From assembly GCF_954871325.1 (NCBI RefSeq), contig NC_088776.1, positions 33,962,508 through 34,026,507 on the forward strand: DNA of 64,000 bases. Direction: 5' to 3'. Each line of letters opens with the position of its first letter. Positions within the stretch are counted from its first letter, which is position 1. The DNA comes from Gordionus sp. m RMFG-2023. Taxonomy: Eukaryota > Nematomorpha > Gordioida > Chordodea > Parachordodidae. The notes beneath the pieces were generated by a model. It saw only the letters and a list, made by a program, of their open reading frames with translations. It was not told where the DNA came from and searched no databases. Below are positions 1 to 13,700 of the stretch, one piece after another. The position numbers and the translations under genes were made by a program.

Positions 1-427
1 TTTGTCTTGATTTTAAATCTTGCTGTTTCAATAATCTTGATTTATAACTTTTAACTGTTGTATAACCTAAGTTTGTTTGTTCCATAATGACTAGCAAGGA
101 TGAATTTTTATTAAATATATTCATGATTTCATATTTGTTGGTTGTTTCATTTTTTAAATATAATTTCTTACCATATTCAAATTTCAATAAGCCAAATAAT
201 TTCAAAAATGGCGCTCAAAAAGCTCGCATGAACCTCTGAAAAGATGTCCCAGATCCTCAATAGCTTTAAAATTTAATTTTATGATAATTTAAACATGTTT
301 TTTGTTCAAAAAGGAATTATTTAATATAGAATAGAATTTAATCTTTTATAGTTATTGGATAATTAAAATCTTTATTATTTTTTATTTATGATACATTGCA
401 GCATTTACAAAAGTTACTTTTGACGGT
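1..427. other. AT-rich sequence, nothing recognised
   Basis: No open frame, repeat end or RNA gene was recognised. It lies upstream of the annexin start and just before a CCCGG-rich transposon end. Confidence 0.5.
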
Positions 428-433
428 ATAAAT

Positions 434-690
434 CATGAGACCTGCAGAGGTACCATTAGTACGGCCCGGCCCGGATTTTTTTTTTAAAATTTTTTTAACC
501 CGGCCCGGCCCTGGTTATTTTTTATAAAAAATTTTCAGGCCCGACCCGGATTTTTTAAAAATATATTTTATTTATTTTTGATTTTTACAGCTAATAATGA
601 AGATTTCAAATGTTTGGTTTAAAAATATACGCCCCGACCCGGATATTTTTTTAAAAAAAATTTCAGTCTCGGCCCGAGCAGGCCGGCCTT
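434..690. repeat. Terminal fragment of a CCCGG-rich hAT element
   Basis: It begins with GAGACCTGCAGAGGTACC, the same terminus as the complete element at 18574-20736. Blocks of CGGCCCGGCCC alternating with runs of T follow. No opposite end with a matching target duplication was found, so this is a lone end or truncated copy. Confidence 0.6.
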
Positions 691-763
691 AGGAATATAT
701 TGTTTTATTGTGATCCGATATTCAAAAATATTATAGCGCATATGCATAATGTAATTATAAATA

Positions 764-956
764 CAGTGTTGTGTAGATTTAATTCAAAACATTTCTATAT
801 TTTTTAATTCGTTTGTAATTAATTATTTAACTAGTAAAAATTGATAAGAATAATAAATATGTTATTTTAGCAATTTTTTTGCAAGTCAAATAATTTTATT
901 TTCAAATAAATTAAAAAATATGGAAATGTTTTCCAAATCAAATCTGATCAACACTA
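764..956. repeat. MITE with CAGTGTTG-type ends
   Basis: The left end (CAGTGTTGTGTAGATTTAAT) and right end (AAATCTGATCAACACTA) are imperfect inverted repeats, and most of the 190-bp element is palindromic. A related copy lies at 50200-50386, which supports a dispersed non-autonomous DNA element. Confidence 0.65.
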
Positions 957-1639
957 TATTTAGTTAAAAAATTAACCATTAAAGTTAAATACTCTGGAAG
1001 AAAACTCCAAGACTAGCAAGGACCTCGGGCTCATAAAATCCCCGGTCTCCCCTAGTATTAGTTTTGGCAAAATGGACCTACCTTTTTTTTCTTATAAATT
1101 TATTTGACAAAAAAATATAACTTTTATAATTTATTGAACCGTATAAATCCTTTTACCAAATTTCCAAATGGAACATAAAATTTTAATTTCTGAAATGATT
1201 TTTAAAATGATTTTCAATTTTTTGGAATTTATACTCTTATTTATTTTTGTTGCTAATATCTATTCTACAAATTGATAACTTCTATTTTTTATGGTTAAAT
1301 ATTTTGTTTAGATAGACCCAAAATCAAAATTTATAAATGCAATATTAACTTATAAATATTTAATAATATTATAATAATCACATTATAAAACTTGTTTGGT
1401 GTCATTACAAATACAACTCTAGCAGAGATATATTAAACTGTATCACTAATCAATAATTAAATTTTGATAAATTCGCAACATACTCTCACGATAAATCAAA
1501 TATTTTGTTCAATAGATAAAAACGACCTTCAAATAAAACTATTTTTGTTTTATAACTATTTCAAATAAGTGTATTCCAACGAATAATAATTTAAAAAATA
1601 TATAGCAATTAACAAGTCAATAGTCGCAATTTATGAAAT
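957..1639. other. Region upstream of the annexin start codon
   Basis: AT-rich sequence that should hold the annexin promoter and 5' UTR. No convincing TATA box, initiator or further exon could be pinned down in this base composition. Confidence 0.4.
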
Positions 1640-1708
1640 ATGAAGTACATCTTGTGGATTGCCGTTCTGTACCTCTCAGGATACTTCTATAAAATTATGG
1701 CTTATCAG
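1640..1708 (+). CDS. Annexin exon 1: hydrophobic leader
   Basis: ATG opens 23 codons beginning MKYILWIAVLYLSGYF, then MAYQ, and ends at a CAG|GTAATA donor in phase 0. The start has one Lys and then a hydrophobic run, like a signal peptide or anchor. An earlier ATG at 1633 is out of frame and soon stops. The next exon follows after a 71-base intron and reads straight into annexin sequence. A second Met (MAYQ), just before the donor, could start an ordinary cytosolic form. Confidence 0.7.
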
Positions 1709-4700
1709 GTAATAAATACATTATAATTTACTCACCACATTTGTTAATAAAAACTCTCATTATTTACACCAAACATTAGCCATTGCCGACCATTGTTCCA
1801 GCCAGAAATGCCAATCCCGAGGCTGATGCAAAAGTATTGAGAGGTGCTTTGGCAGGAATGGGTAAATTTTATATTTTGGAAAAATTATAAATCATTTCAC
1901 AAAAGTGGTCAAATAATATAGTACTTTTGTAGTGTTTTTTATATAACATATTTTATAAGTAATTTTTATATTTAAAAATAAGAAAGTTTAATAATACAAC
2001 CAATTCGATTTGGATTACCATTATAATATGGAAATCTAACTTTATTTTTGAATATTCAATTTTAATAATAAGTTGAATTTTTTAATTCATTATAATCGAA
2101 TTTAAAATTATTACTAAAATTCTTATTTAAATTTTATTGTTTAGGAACTAATATTGATACTTTGGTTGCAGTGATGAGTAGTAGAAGTAATTTGCAAAGA
2201 ATTCAAGCCGCCCATGCTTACAAAGCCAATTATCGCAGAGTAATTTTTTTTTAAATATAAACTATTTTATTAATTATGGTAAAAAATCAGCTATTATAAC
2301 CTTTTTCAATTTTACCGTAACCAATCCATCTTATTTTGGTAACACATGGTCAGAACTACGGCATTTAAAATAAGCAATTAGACAAAAATGTCATGGGCAT
2401 CGATACCCATCGCACTTTAACCAAATAATAAAAGGAGGGAGAGGGGGAATTATAATTATTTTAAATTAATAAAACAAAACATTATATATTTTGTAGTGAT
2501 GTTAAAATAACTAGTTACATTTTGGCTAAAAAATAACTGTAACTAGTTATATTTTTAAAACTGTAACTAGTTAAAATTTTTAAAACTGTAACTAGTTAAA
2601 ATTTTTGAAATGTAACTGCCAAAAGTAACTAGTTACTTTTAAAGATATATCCAAATAATTAATTTTATTTTTAATATGTTGTGATAAATTAATTTTAAAT
2701 TAAATTTATTTTTTAAATAAAATTTATTAATTTAAAATTTTGTGAAAATGTCTGATTGTTCCCAACAATAACACAAATACTTATATGTATGGCAGATGTG
2801 CAGGGATTATAATATTGTCAACCTCTAAAGGATACTATATTAGCTAGTATTGAAAAAAGGTAACTAAAATCAAATAATTATTTATAAATTAATAATATCA
2901 TGTTATAGGTTTAATAATCTTTATGATAATGACAATATCATTGCTGCAATTCATCACCCTTTATTTAAAATTGACTGGCCTTGGATTAGGCAAGAAAGGA
3001 ATAAAGCAAAAAAGGAGGAAATTTTAAATTTAATAAATACCTTAATACCTCAAAGTGAATCCCAGACGAATGAATCATGCTCAAAACCAACATCACTTGA
3101 TGTAGTTGGATTTTTTGACCTAAAGCGCCAAAATATTCTGGATAATGAACTTATAGAAAACTTTATCAAATCTAATAACAACACTTTTTTTTTATATAAC
3201 GATTTCCCAAAGTTAAAATTAGTGCTCCCGTAGAGCGCTTATTCAGTCTAGGTAAGCTCATTTTTGGAGATAAATGAGCACGTCTCCTAGATAATAACTT
3301 AGAAATTAATATGTTGTTAAAAGCAAATAAACATTTATTAGATTCTAATTTTTATGAAAAATAATTTTTTTTTCAATGCAAATATATATTTTTATATTCG
3401 ATGTAAATATTCAATTTTGCAATATTTTTTTATATAAATAAATTATATATTATTTTAAATAACTGATTATACTTTGTTTATCCTAATTTTTTTTATATTA
3501 AATAAATGCAGTCAATAAATAAATAATGCGCATATGAAGGATGTATAAAGTAAGTAACTAGTTACTTTTGAAAATAACTGTAACTAATAACTAGTTACTT
3601 TTGTAAAAATGTAACTAGTAACTGTAACTAGTTATGTTTTTGCCAATTTAACTAGTAACTGTAACTAGTTATGTTTCAAAAGTAACTTTTAACATCACTA
3701 ATATTTTGATTATATTAATCTGCACGACCCGGCCTATGGGCAAAAAATTTCGGAACGGACCCAAATATATTTCGGGTTGAGAGGAACAATTTATACTAAA
3801 TATTTGGACCGGTCCTGAATTTTGCAATTTTTTTGAATTAGAATTAAGCAAATTTATGTCTTTTTTTACGGGCTGGGCAACTTGTTTAATTATTTTATAT
3901 GTCGGGCTAAAAATTTAAGGTGCGGTCGAAAAATCATCATGAATCGGGCCAGGCCATGCTGATCTTTAATAAAAATTATTATTTTGGGATAGTGCAAAAT
4001 TTTATAGTAACAATATAAATTGGGATATTTTTGTTAAGGTTGTGTTTGAGTGGTCCAGCATTCTCAATATCTGCTTATTAATTCGCAATAAAATTTTTAA
4101 AATTATAAACAATTATCTGTTCTTAATTTCTATTAAGAAGCCATTAATGACCTCCTATAATTGAAGGGTGATCGGACGATCGCATCGTTAAGATCTTAAA
4201 GATGTATGGAATATTTCAATTTTGTCTGAATCTTTGTTCCAGTAGTGCGCCATTTAGAGTAGGTGCATGTGAGAAGGAGGCACTAAAAAAGTTTTAGTTA
4301 AATTTTAATATATTAATCTTTTTTATTGTCCCTTAATTTCAGTTTATTTTATTGTGATTTATAATAAAGTATATTCAATTACAAATATTTATGTAATAGA
4401 TACTTTTATCATCTATAGAGGATCGTTTATTGATATTTTTGTGTTTATTTAAATCCACGAATATGTAAAGATATTTTTTTTTAAATTTTTTTTCTGCAAT
4501 GATGAGTATTTTATGGAATTTGTTTATCGTTTGTAAGGGGGTGGGGGTGGGGGGGGATATAAAAGATGGTAAATAATTTAAAAACAAAGTGGAAAATTTT
4601 TAAAGATATTTAATATCAGTACAGTAGCTCAGGGAGATATAGGTTTAACTATCACCGATGACCCTCGCTATCTTCTTGATATGTTTTTTATTATATTTTA

Positions 4701-7700
4701 TGGTTCAAAACTTTGTATATGAACATGAGATAGGTTTACAGTTGTACTACAGTATTTCTATTGCTATAAATGACATCTGACTATTAAAAATTATTCCATA
4801 TTGTGATTTGCGAACCCGGCAAAATTTTTGCCTAGGTTCGGTTCGGGTTCGGTTTAAGGTTAAAAATATAGGTGGGTTCAGTTCGAGTTCGGTTCAGGGA
4901 AATATTTTTGAACCCGGGTTTGGTTCCGGGTTCAGCTCGGGTTTAATAATTTTTGAATTGATAAAAAAAAATTCTATATTTAAATCATAATTAAAAAACT
5001 AGATATAAATTTGGTATAAAAATAAATTTTTTATTTTATATAGGCAAAATATAGTTAAAAATACAAAGCATAGTCATGTATAGACTTAAAATTTTTTATT
5101 TAGACGTATTTCTTTAAATTAACAATATCCAATATAATAAATTTTACTTTGACTTGTTCACTTTCATTTTGCTCTAATAAATAATCTTTGAGAATAAGTT
5201 AAAAATTAAAAATAAATGGCTCAAATGAATTTAATTGCTTATTAACAATTCAATAGGAATCTTTGAGAATAAATTTTAAAAAATTTAAAAATGGAGTAAT
5301 TGAATTAAGTTGTTTAAAATTTATTAATACTTCACTTAATTGGAAATTTGAAAATATTATAAAATGTCAAGTAAATTCTTATTATTTGTATTTACAATTA
5401 TACAAACATCTTATTAATTTAAACAATACACTGAACCCCGGGTTCAAATAAAATTCCCGGGTTCGGTTCCGAGTTTTGAAAATTTTATAAACGGGGTTCA
5501 TCAGATTTTTTCCCCCAAAACTCGGATTTTCTTCTCCGGGGTTTATTTCGGTTCGAACCCCTGGTTATTTCAATATTCCTTAGTTCAAATCTTTACCTTC
5601 AATCTATTTTCCCCACTTTAATATTTATTTTCCCCGCTTAAATATTTTGTTACAATTTAGTCTTTTATAATCGAGCTCAATTCTCAGTTTTAAACTCTAT
5701 TGCTTGATTAAGCGAGGAAAAGGGGATAAATTGTCGTTAGGTTTAGGCTAGAGTATTTTATATAAATCGAATGATTCTTTCAAAAGGAATTTTTTGTAGT
5801 TAATTTATGTTTTTCAATTTGTTTTGTTTTTCATTCTAAATTTAGAAATCGGTTCTTAATTTCTTCTCCTAAAGAATCAAATAATTTTTCGAAAAATAAA
5901 TTACAGGATTTGTTACAGCACATTAAAAGTGATACTAACCGTAAATTCGAAAAAATGATGGTGGCGCTATTAACTCCGGCCGCTGAATATGACGCTGAAC
6001 TCGTGCGGGAATCCGTCAAAGTAATTACGAGAATAAATCAATTAATATGGAACCTTTATTATATTAAACTTCTATTGGAAATTGAATAACCTTTTTATAA
6101 TAAAGGAAAATGTTAAAATATTGCTCAAATCAGTGACTTCGTTAGGGGGGCCCATTTGGGCTCGAGCTCTCTAACTTTAGAAAGGCCTATATAAATATGC
6201 AGTTTTTTTTAGATGTGGATTACCTTTTTTTGTAGCTAATTTTGAAATAAAAGATTTTTTTTTAAAGTGTGCCCCTCACGTTGAAAAAGCTAGTCAAGTC
6301 ACTGGCTCAAATCAGTAGAGCAAATAAGGGCCATAGGTTTTGAACCCTTAATTTATCACCCACCCTTCATCTTAATTTTATAAATGATAAATTAGAGATT
6401 TTAGAAATAAAATTTATCAATAATCTATATATATATAATTTCCTAGTGGTGTAAACTAATTTTATATGAGGTATTTTTATGAAAAATAGTAAACATTTAT
6501 GGTAACAAATGTGTTTTTGACTTTAAATTTAAAATAAGGAATTTACTATTAAAAACTTGATTTTATATTAAAAATTTTAATTTTTTATTATTTATGCATC
6601 AAATTTGATAAATATTTTTTTTTGTTTTTTCCCCCCGTTAATATAATATTTATTAAATTTTGAAAAATATATTAAAAAGTAGCATAATATAAAAAACTAT
6701 ATTAGAATAACATGTAAATAATTTTTTCATTGAGATCCGAGGAAACTTTGATAGTTGCCTCGGAACACGGCGATTTGAGTTGATTGTAACATTTAAAAGA
6801 GGATTCGTGATCACAATTAATTTGAGAAAATTGTTTATCTAAAATCATAGTCTAGGGATCCATTGGTAGAAATAACTATTGAAGTGAAAATCAGAAAATT
6901 CGGGTTTCTAATTTTTTGACCTTTCGGCTGTAATAATCGTATCAATCTTTGGGTTAAAAGAGAATTGGGGGACACAAGTGAAATCCCAAATAAGGTGTTT
7001 TCCTCTAAACCAAGGAATGTTTATGAATCCAGTATCGTTAAAACTTTTGGAAAGTTGATTAGTATAAAGGTTATTCAATAATCAGGACAGACTCCATCTT
7101 ACCAAACTTTGGTTTTGATAGGGAGAAGAATCTTAAAGCGGAGGGTAGCATTAAAAAATTAATTTCTATACCATCTTGATTAATTAGTTTTCCTTTAATT
7201 GGAGGTGCCAAAGAAATGTTAAATAACTAGATAGTGAGTGGTAAGTAGGCAACTCTGGGTAGTGAGAGGTATGCGTAACGGAGGATAGTAAGTGGGAGGC
7301 TTAAGTTCTCAATTGCTCGTTAGGATCTGTGATCGCTTTACCTTAGAAATATGGTTTAATAATTTAAACATTCGCATTAAACAAAATTTGAATCTCTTAG
7401 GCCTTCCTAAGAAAAGCGCATTTATCCCGTCTTAATCTGTAGTGTTTTTTAGGAGGGTATAATGATCCTGATTTATGATCTGAGTTGAAAGAGACTTGGT
7501 GCAGCATCTTAATCCATCTATTCGTTGCTTCCCGCCTAAATTCTAATTTATATTTGGCTTCAGAGCTTAAGGAACTGTGAATTTTCATTGCTAATTGTTT
7601 GGCTATTAATAGTCCTTCACGTAAATTTATTTACATAATCAAACAAGGTAACAGAAGTTCTTTCGTTTTAGGGCTATAGCGTTCAAAGAGAAAAGATTAT

Positions 7701-10700
7701 CTTAAGATTCCTGGCGAAGGACGGGGAGTTTACTAGGTTTTCATTTAGACGGGATATTTGTAGGTGGGAAACAACTCCTGAATATGTGTCGAGGGATCTA
7801 GACCTTCTGATCAAAATACCTCCTTCGAACACTCGGATCCTAGAGAATGTTTTACTTAAGTATATCGCATAACGCCTTGCCTCAAAAGATATCATTATAT
7901 AATATAAACCTACAATCGGATGGATGGATAACAACATTAGGTGCTGCACCAAGTCTACAACTCGGATCATAAAATTATCATTTTCTATTTAAATTCAAAA
8001 GTTTAGTACAAAATGAAAAAGAGAAACGGTAATAAAAGTGTGAAGTGATTCAAGCCAAATATTGACTCACTGAATATCAAAATACTAAAAATCAATACAT
8101 ATAACAAGTTGAGATAATATCCAAATATAAACAATCAAGAGGTCATGAACATAAACAGACTTTGGAATACCAGTAACATTTTGGTAAATTCGGCTTTAAT
8201 TTCCTTGCCAATGAGAGATAGATATACCGTTTGAACGGTGGAATCTAAGAATCTAATTGCCTGCCTCGTTGGTAGAGGAAATTACAAACGTAACAGGGTC
8301 AAATATACCCTCCTGGAAATTAGTCACCGATTAAAATAAAATAAGATAAACATGCCTTCCTTCAGAAGAGGGCCTCAGAGATCCAAATTTCGTTTAATAG
8401 GAATGACTAGAGCCTTTAAATTATTAAAATCTATTACTTCCTTTGATTATTTTTATTAATAAAACACAGATCCTAGCGAGCAATTGAGAACTTGGACTTC
8501 CCACTACCCCAATATATTTAACCCTGATAATGAATATATTCAATACGTGAATGACATTTCTTCTGTCATGACCTTATCTAATACCTCTCACTATCCACAG
8601 TTATTTAACACTTCCTCGGATACGTATACTACCTCCAAAATAAGGGGAACTAATCAATATAATAAAGAAGTTGAAATGTTATAGGATCTATGGTCAAGAT
8701 AGTATCTTTTTATAAGGCCGACTCTTCACTTTGCTCTGAGATTCTTCGTCCTATTACGGCCAAAGTTTGACAAGATGGAGTCTATCCTTACGATTAGTTT
8801 ACCTTTTGCAATTTGCAAAATTATTTACGCATATATTACTGAATAAATTATAACACTTATTTGGATTCTATCGTCACGCTCAGTAAGAGGCATAACTTAA
8901 TTAGTTAGTAAATTGTAATTTTTTTAAAATTAACAAATGAGATCTGCACACACCCTTCCTGACAAATTTTTCAAAATATTTTTTTGGTATATTTATTCCG
9001 GTCAGGATAGTCCAGAATCTCATATATTAGAATTAGGTAAATTTATGTATTTTTCCTTTATAAGAAATTATTATGTGGTTGGACTACTTATACAAATTAT
9101 TTTACAGACGGGACCAAAAAACCTTAGGTGGGACGGACCGTAGAGATCTATACATATATTATAACTTATTAACATTAAAGCTTGCGAGAAAAAAATTAGT
9201 TCAAATATAGGTTGTCTAAAACTTTTACAAAATATTAATATACTCTATCGGTACTTTTTCATTTTTCTAGATGTGCCAAAAAAAGTACATTAAAAGTTTT
9301 TATTTTATTATAGAATAAATTTAATATTTTATTTTCTAAATTATATATATTTTTTGTATAATTACCAACAATAATTATATACGATTTACAAATTTTTATA
9401 AATTTAAGTCTTGAAAAGCTTCTTTCCCCATAGACAACTTATAGAAATATGTTATTCTAGTTTTTGAGCCCCTAAAAATAGAAAATTTCCCTCAAACCTG
9501 GGCCAATGTTCATAATACCCGTACTATGACCGTTCCCACTCACACTTCTATTCTTAATTTCTTTTTATATCCGCAATATATATAAAACGATAACTCTTAC
9601 CATCTAAATTATATCAAATTTAAAGTATTGTAAACATTTCTTATAGGGTTTAGGCACGGATTTGGATACATTATTCGAAGTCCTATTTACGAGATCTCCA
9701 AGACAAATCAAAATGATGGGAGCCGCCTATAATAGAAGTTTTTTTTTATTTTTGGTTTAAATATATGTTTTCAGAGTTTGGAACTTGAACTTTAAAACGG
9801 TGGTTCTGGTCCTGGCTCCAAAGTTTTTAAGAAGGGTTTTAAATTTAGATTCTTATATTATTTTTGCGATTCCAAGGTCCTGGTGTTGGATGTTAGACTT
9901 TGTCAATAAATAAACAATTATAAAAATTTCAAATTTTTTTACAATAAACCAACTCTAAAAAGAATTGCACTGAACAGTGGTTTAAATTATATGCACTTTT
10001 GTTTAAGCCCATTCCGACTCTAAATATTTTTAAAAAGATGATCTTGGACTATTCCTAAAGATTTTTAAATAAGGGTCTGGCCCAGGGCCATAGCCATAAG
10101 CCCCCCGGGAGAGGGGGGTGCAGCCCCCTCCCAAAAAAATTATAGGCTTCTAAACTTGGTCCCATGAAAAAAGGGCTCCAAATTTAAAAAAAATTATTTA
10201 GTTATTAAATTTTAATTCACCATTAACAAAAATCTAAATGAAAATACAACAAAATTTTGACAAAGAGATTATTTACTTAATTTATACAAATTAATAAACA
10301 AGTTTATTATTCATTATATTTTTTGTGGAGAAATCCAAGAAATTTAATAGTGATCATTAATTTACAATGCTTTTTGCTGAAAGCACATTACTAATTGTAT
10401 TTTAAAGCAACAATGAATTTAATATTAATTCATCTAATATAATAAGCCAGGCATATGATGGTGCAGTTATGTCTGGGCGAAATGAAAGAATACTAACCCT
10501 GCTTTAAAAAAATTAATTAAAAAGTGCCTTATATACATTGCTAAAGCCACAAGTAGCATATAGTGGTTCAAATTAATATAATAATGTTATCATTTCTAAT
10601 TTTTTTAAAATTTATTAATATTTTTAGTCGTTTTAACGTGTCTTAAATATACAGGCCATACTCTTAAGAGACTTTTAGACCAGAGTTGAATTGGTCAATT

Positions 10701-13700
10701 TAAAAGAATTTTAAGGCTATATTTTTTTACTTTTCTAATAGAACTCTTAACTCAGAGGTTTCCACTCATGATTCAGCCGAAGCCTCTGATCTTTTATCTC
10801 AATGCATTAATATAAATTAATTATATTGGTCATTTTAATTTCCTCAAAAATCTTCAAAGCCATAATCCAAATTGCTTTTTAATTGTGAAAAGGATTTCAA
10901 TTAGAACCCTTAAAAAGGAATTATTATAAAATTATGATTACATTGTAGATCAATTTTTAGATAGATTTACACAAGATGATTATAATCTTCTATCATTTTT
11001 AATATACATTGTTCCCTCTTTACTCTAATTACTTTATATCAAAAACGAACCCATTAAAATCATTATCAAACTTAAATATGAAAACCTTGCATCATTAAAT
11101 GAAAATAGCAAAAGGATTATTAGCTGCAGAAGTTAAAGAAACATAATTTTGAAAATATCTTTAATATTATGTATAAAAAAATATCATCTTGCATTTAAAG
11201 AATTGTATAATTGCTACTAGCAGCTATCATTATGACAACAGCTTTTTGTGAGGCCTCATTCTCTACACTAAAGAGAGTTCTATCGAGCACTAGAGAATCT
11301 ATGAAAGATCGAAAATTTATTATTAAAGGCTTATGGAAAATAATTAGAATTTAGCTTTTAAATCATTTATGTTAAAATTAAAAATATCAAAAAATTCCTA
11401 TGAGTGACTAAATATTTGTTTTATTTCAAATAAATATTGCCCCCTCCCCCTGAGTAAACCGTTGGCCTTGCAGCTGGGAATTCCTGGCTATGGCCCTTGT
11501 CTGGTCCCTCCTCTTAGATTTCACGCGGTTCAGATGGTTCCAGATTCTAGTTTTACACTCTGAATAAACAATAAAAATTATAATATTAAACACTTTAAAT
11601 AAATCTTCCTAAATATATCACAGCATTTTAAACATTATATATAAATTAGTTAATTGCACTTTTGTTATAACCGTTTCCTATGAATTTTAAAATGGGTTAC
11701 GGTTCATAGATTTGTCTAGGCTCCAAGTGTCCCGATACTAGTTTCAAGTAATCTAGATATATTCAAGAGTGAATCATTTTTTTTAAATGATAAAAACCTT
11801 AATTTACAACATAAAACAATAATATAGGAAAAGAAAAATATATAATTGAAAATCAAAGAAAGGGAATGAGAAGAATGTGGAGGAGAGTATAAGATGTCTG
11901 TGATTAAAAATTGCGAAATTATATAATGGGGATAAAGCTAAGATAGTCAGCCGGGCGGAAGCCCTCGTAATTAAAAATTAAATCAGTGTGTCTATGATCT
12001 ATTCCATCGGGATAGCAAGGCTTGATAATAAATTTAGAAAGTATATACATTTATGTGTTATATAAATAAAATAAGAATTTAAAAGAAACTTGATACAAGA
12101 TATCAAAGGCGATACTAGTGGAAAAGTAGAAGATTTGCTAGTTGAAGTAGCCAAGGTATAAAAACAATTTAAATTTTTTTTTATCAATACTTAATTATTT
12201 TGAAAAATAAATAAATAAATCTTAAGGGTGATAGAGATGAGTCCAATCGTATAGATCCTTTAGCAGCCGAAAATGTTGCCAAGGTTAAAAAATTAAATTA
12301 ATGAAACACTTTGACTAGCGATTATATATAGGCGTGTGTGTATGGGTGTGGGGAGGGGGGGGGGGGGGAGGGGTGTTATATACTAAAACAATTTTTAATC
12401 ATTTTATATTTTGTTTTATTGGGGCTATTATTAATTTGGTCAATTTATTGCCACATAGTAAAAGTAATCGGTTTTGAAAGTTTTATAGACTCGTATCGCT
12501 ATAATCGGTTAAATCTAGAATGGGTTTAGGACCTGAATCGCATGCTGAAAAAAAATTAAATTTAAGCCTTGGCCATGAGTTTAATTTTTTTTCGGCTTTC
12601 CTTGAGATTAAATTATACTTTTGGCTAAAACTTTAAAGCTGAGGCTATACACTATATCCGCTTAGAATGGAGCATTTGATTAACCGACGGCTAAATTTAA
12701 TTTTATGCCTAAAATATTTTCAATTAAAAGGGTTTAAATGCCATTTTAGATTAGGAATATAGTACTCTTATTATCTTAACACTATGTAGTCTCATTGGCG
12801 TATGCAGATGCCGGATATTTCAAAAATATTATTGTTTATATTCATTTATATTTGTTAATATTTATTCGTATCTCATATGAAATATATATTTTATTACATT
12901 TATTATCACATTCATAAGTTATTTTATCAATTAATTTCAATTTCAAGTTTTCCGGCGTAATATTTACTTATTATTTTCAAATTTTTAGTGGCGTAAATCT
13001 ACCATTTTCAAATTTCTAGTCAAATAATAATTATTTCTGAAACTTCCGGTCCAACAGGGAAAAAGAAATTGCAACCTTGTCCAATGAGATAGAGCCTCTT
13101 CCATCAAGCACTAACAGCTATTAAGGAGTTAGAAGAGCCAATTATATGCTATTACTGAAATATCACAATGGCCTGAAAGAAATATTTCGTCAAAAGCAAG
13201 AAAATTATTGGATTCAATGCTTATTCCAAATTTTATTTCTCATTAGAATGTATTATTTAATTATACAACTAAAGTATTACTTTTCAAAAACATCACATTG
13301 ATTTGATTAAGAAGATGAGAATAGCGGAGAGCATTTATCAGAACTCAAGGAAATTAAGGTTAATGTTGATGAAGAATTTCATATTTTATTGTTAAGTCAA
13401 AAGCAGAGCTATACGTGTTTAATATTTGTCTCCCTCGACTTGTAGCAAGGCAAGCTCATCGTTAAAACATTAATATAGGATCAGTAGAAGAGTACATTTA
13501 TAACCCAAATAAATGAATTTTTAATTCATCATGCAGCACTTACATATGCAAATATTACTTTCACAAAAGCCTTCCTAACCTTTTTCAGATGGTGATAGAA
13601 AATATTTGTTAGATTTTTATTATGAAGATGTTAAAGTATCTTATGATGCCTTACTAGCTGAATAACTATGTTTATAAGATTAACTATAGTTGACATAGTC

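Noticed and set aside
4375-4587. 70-residue minus-strand frame with PPTPTP
   Set aside because: It comes from a G/C-run in intron 3 and AT-rich codons; no domain.
7683-7970. 95-residue minus-strand frame as a gene
   Set aside because: It lies within the long foldback, has no recognisable domain and no splice context; treated as part of the old repeat.
12086-12155. Exon 6 starting at the AG at 12084-12085
   Set aside because: It gives the wrong phase with exon 5; the upstream AG restores the annexin sequence and the 38-residue spacing.
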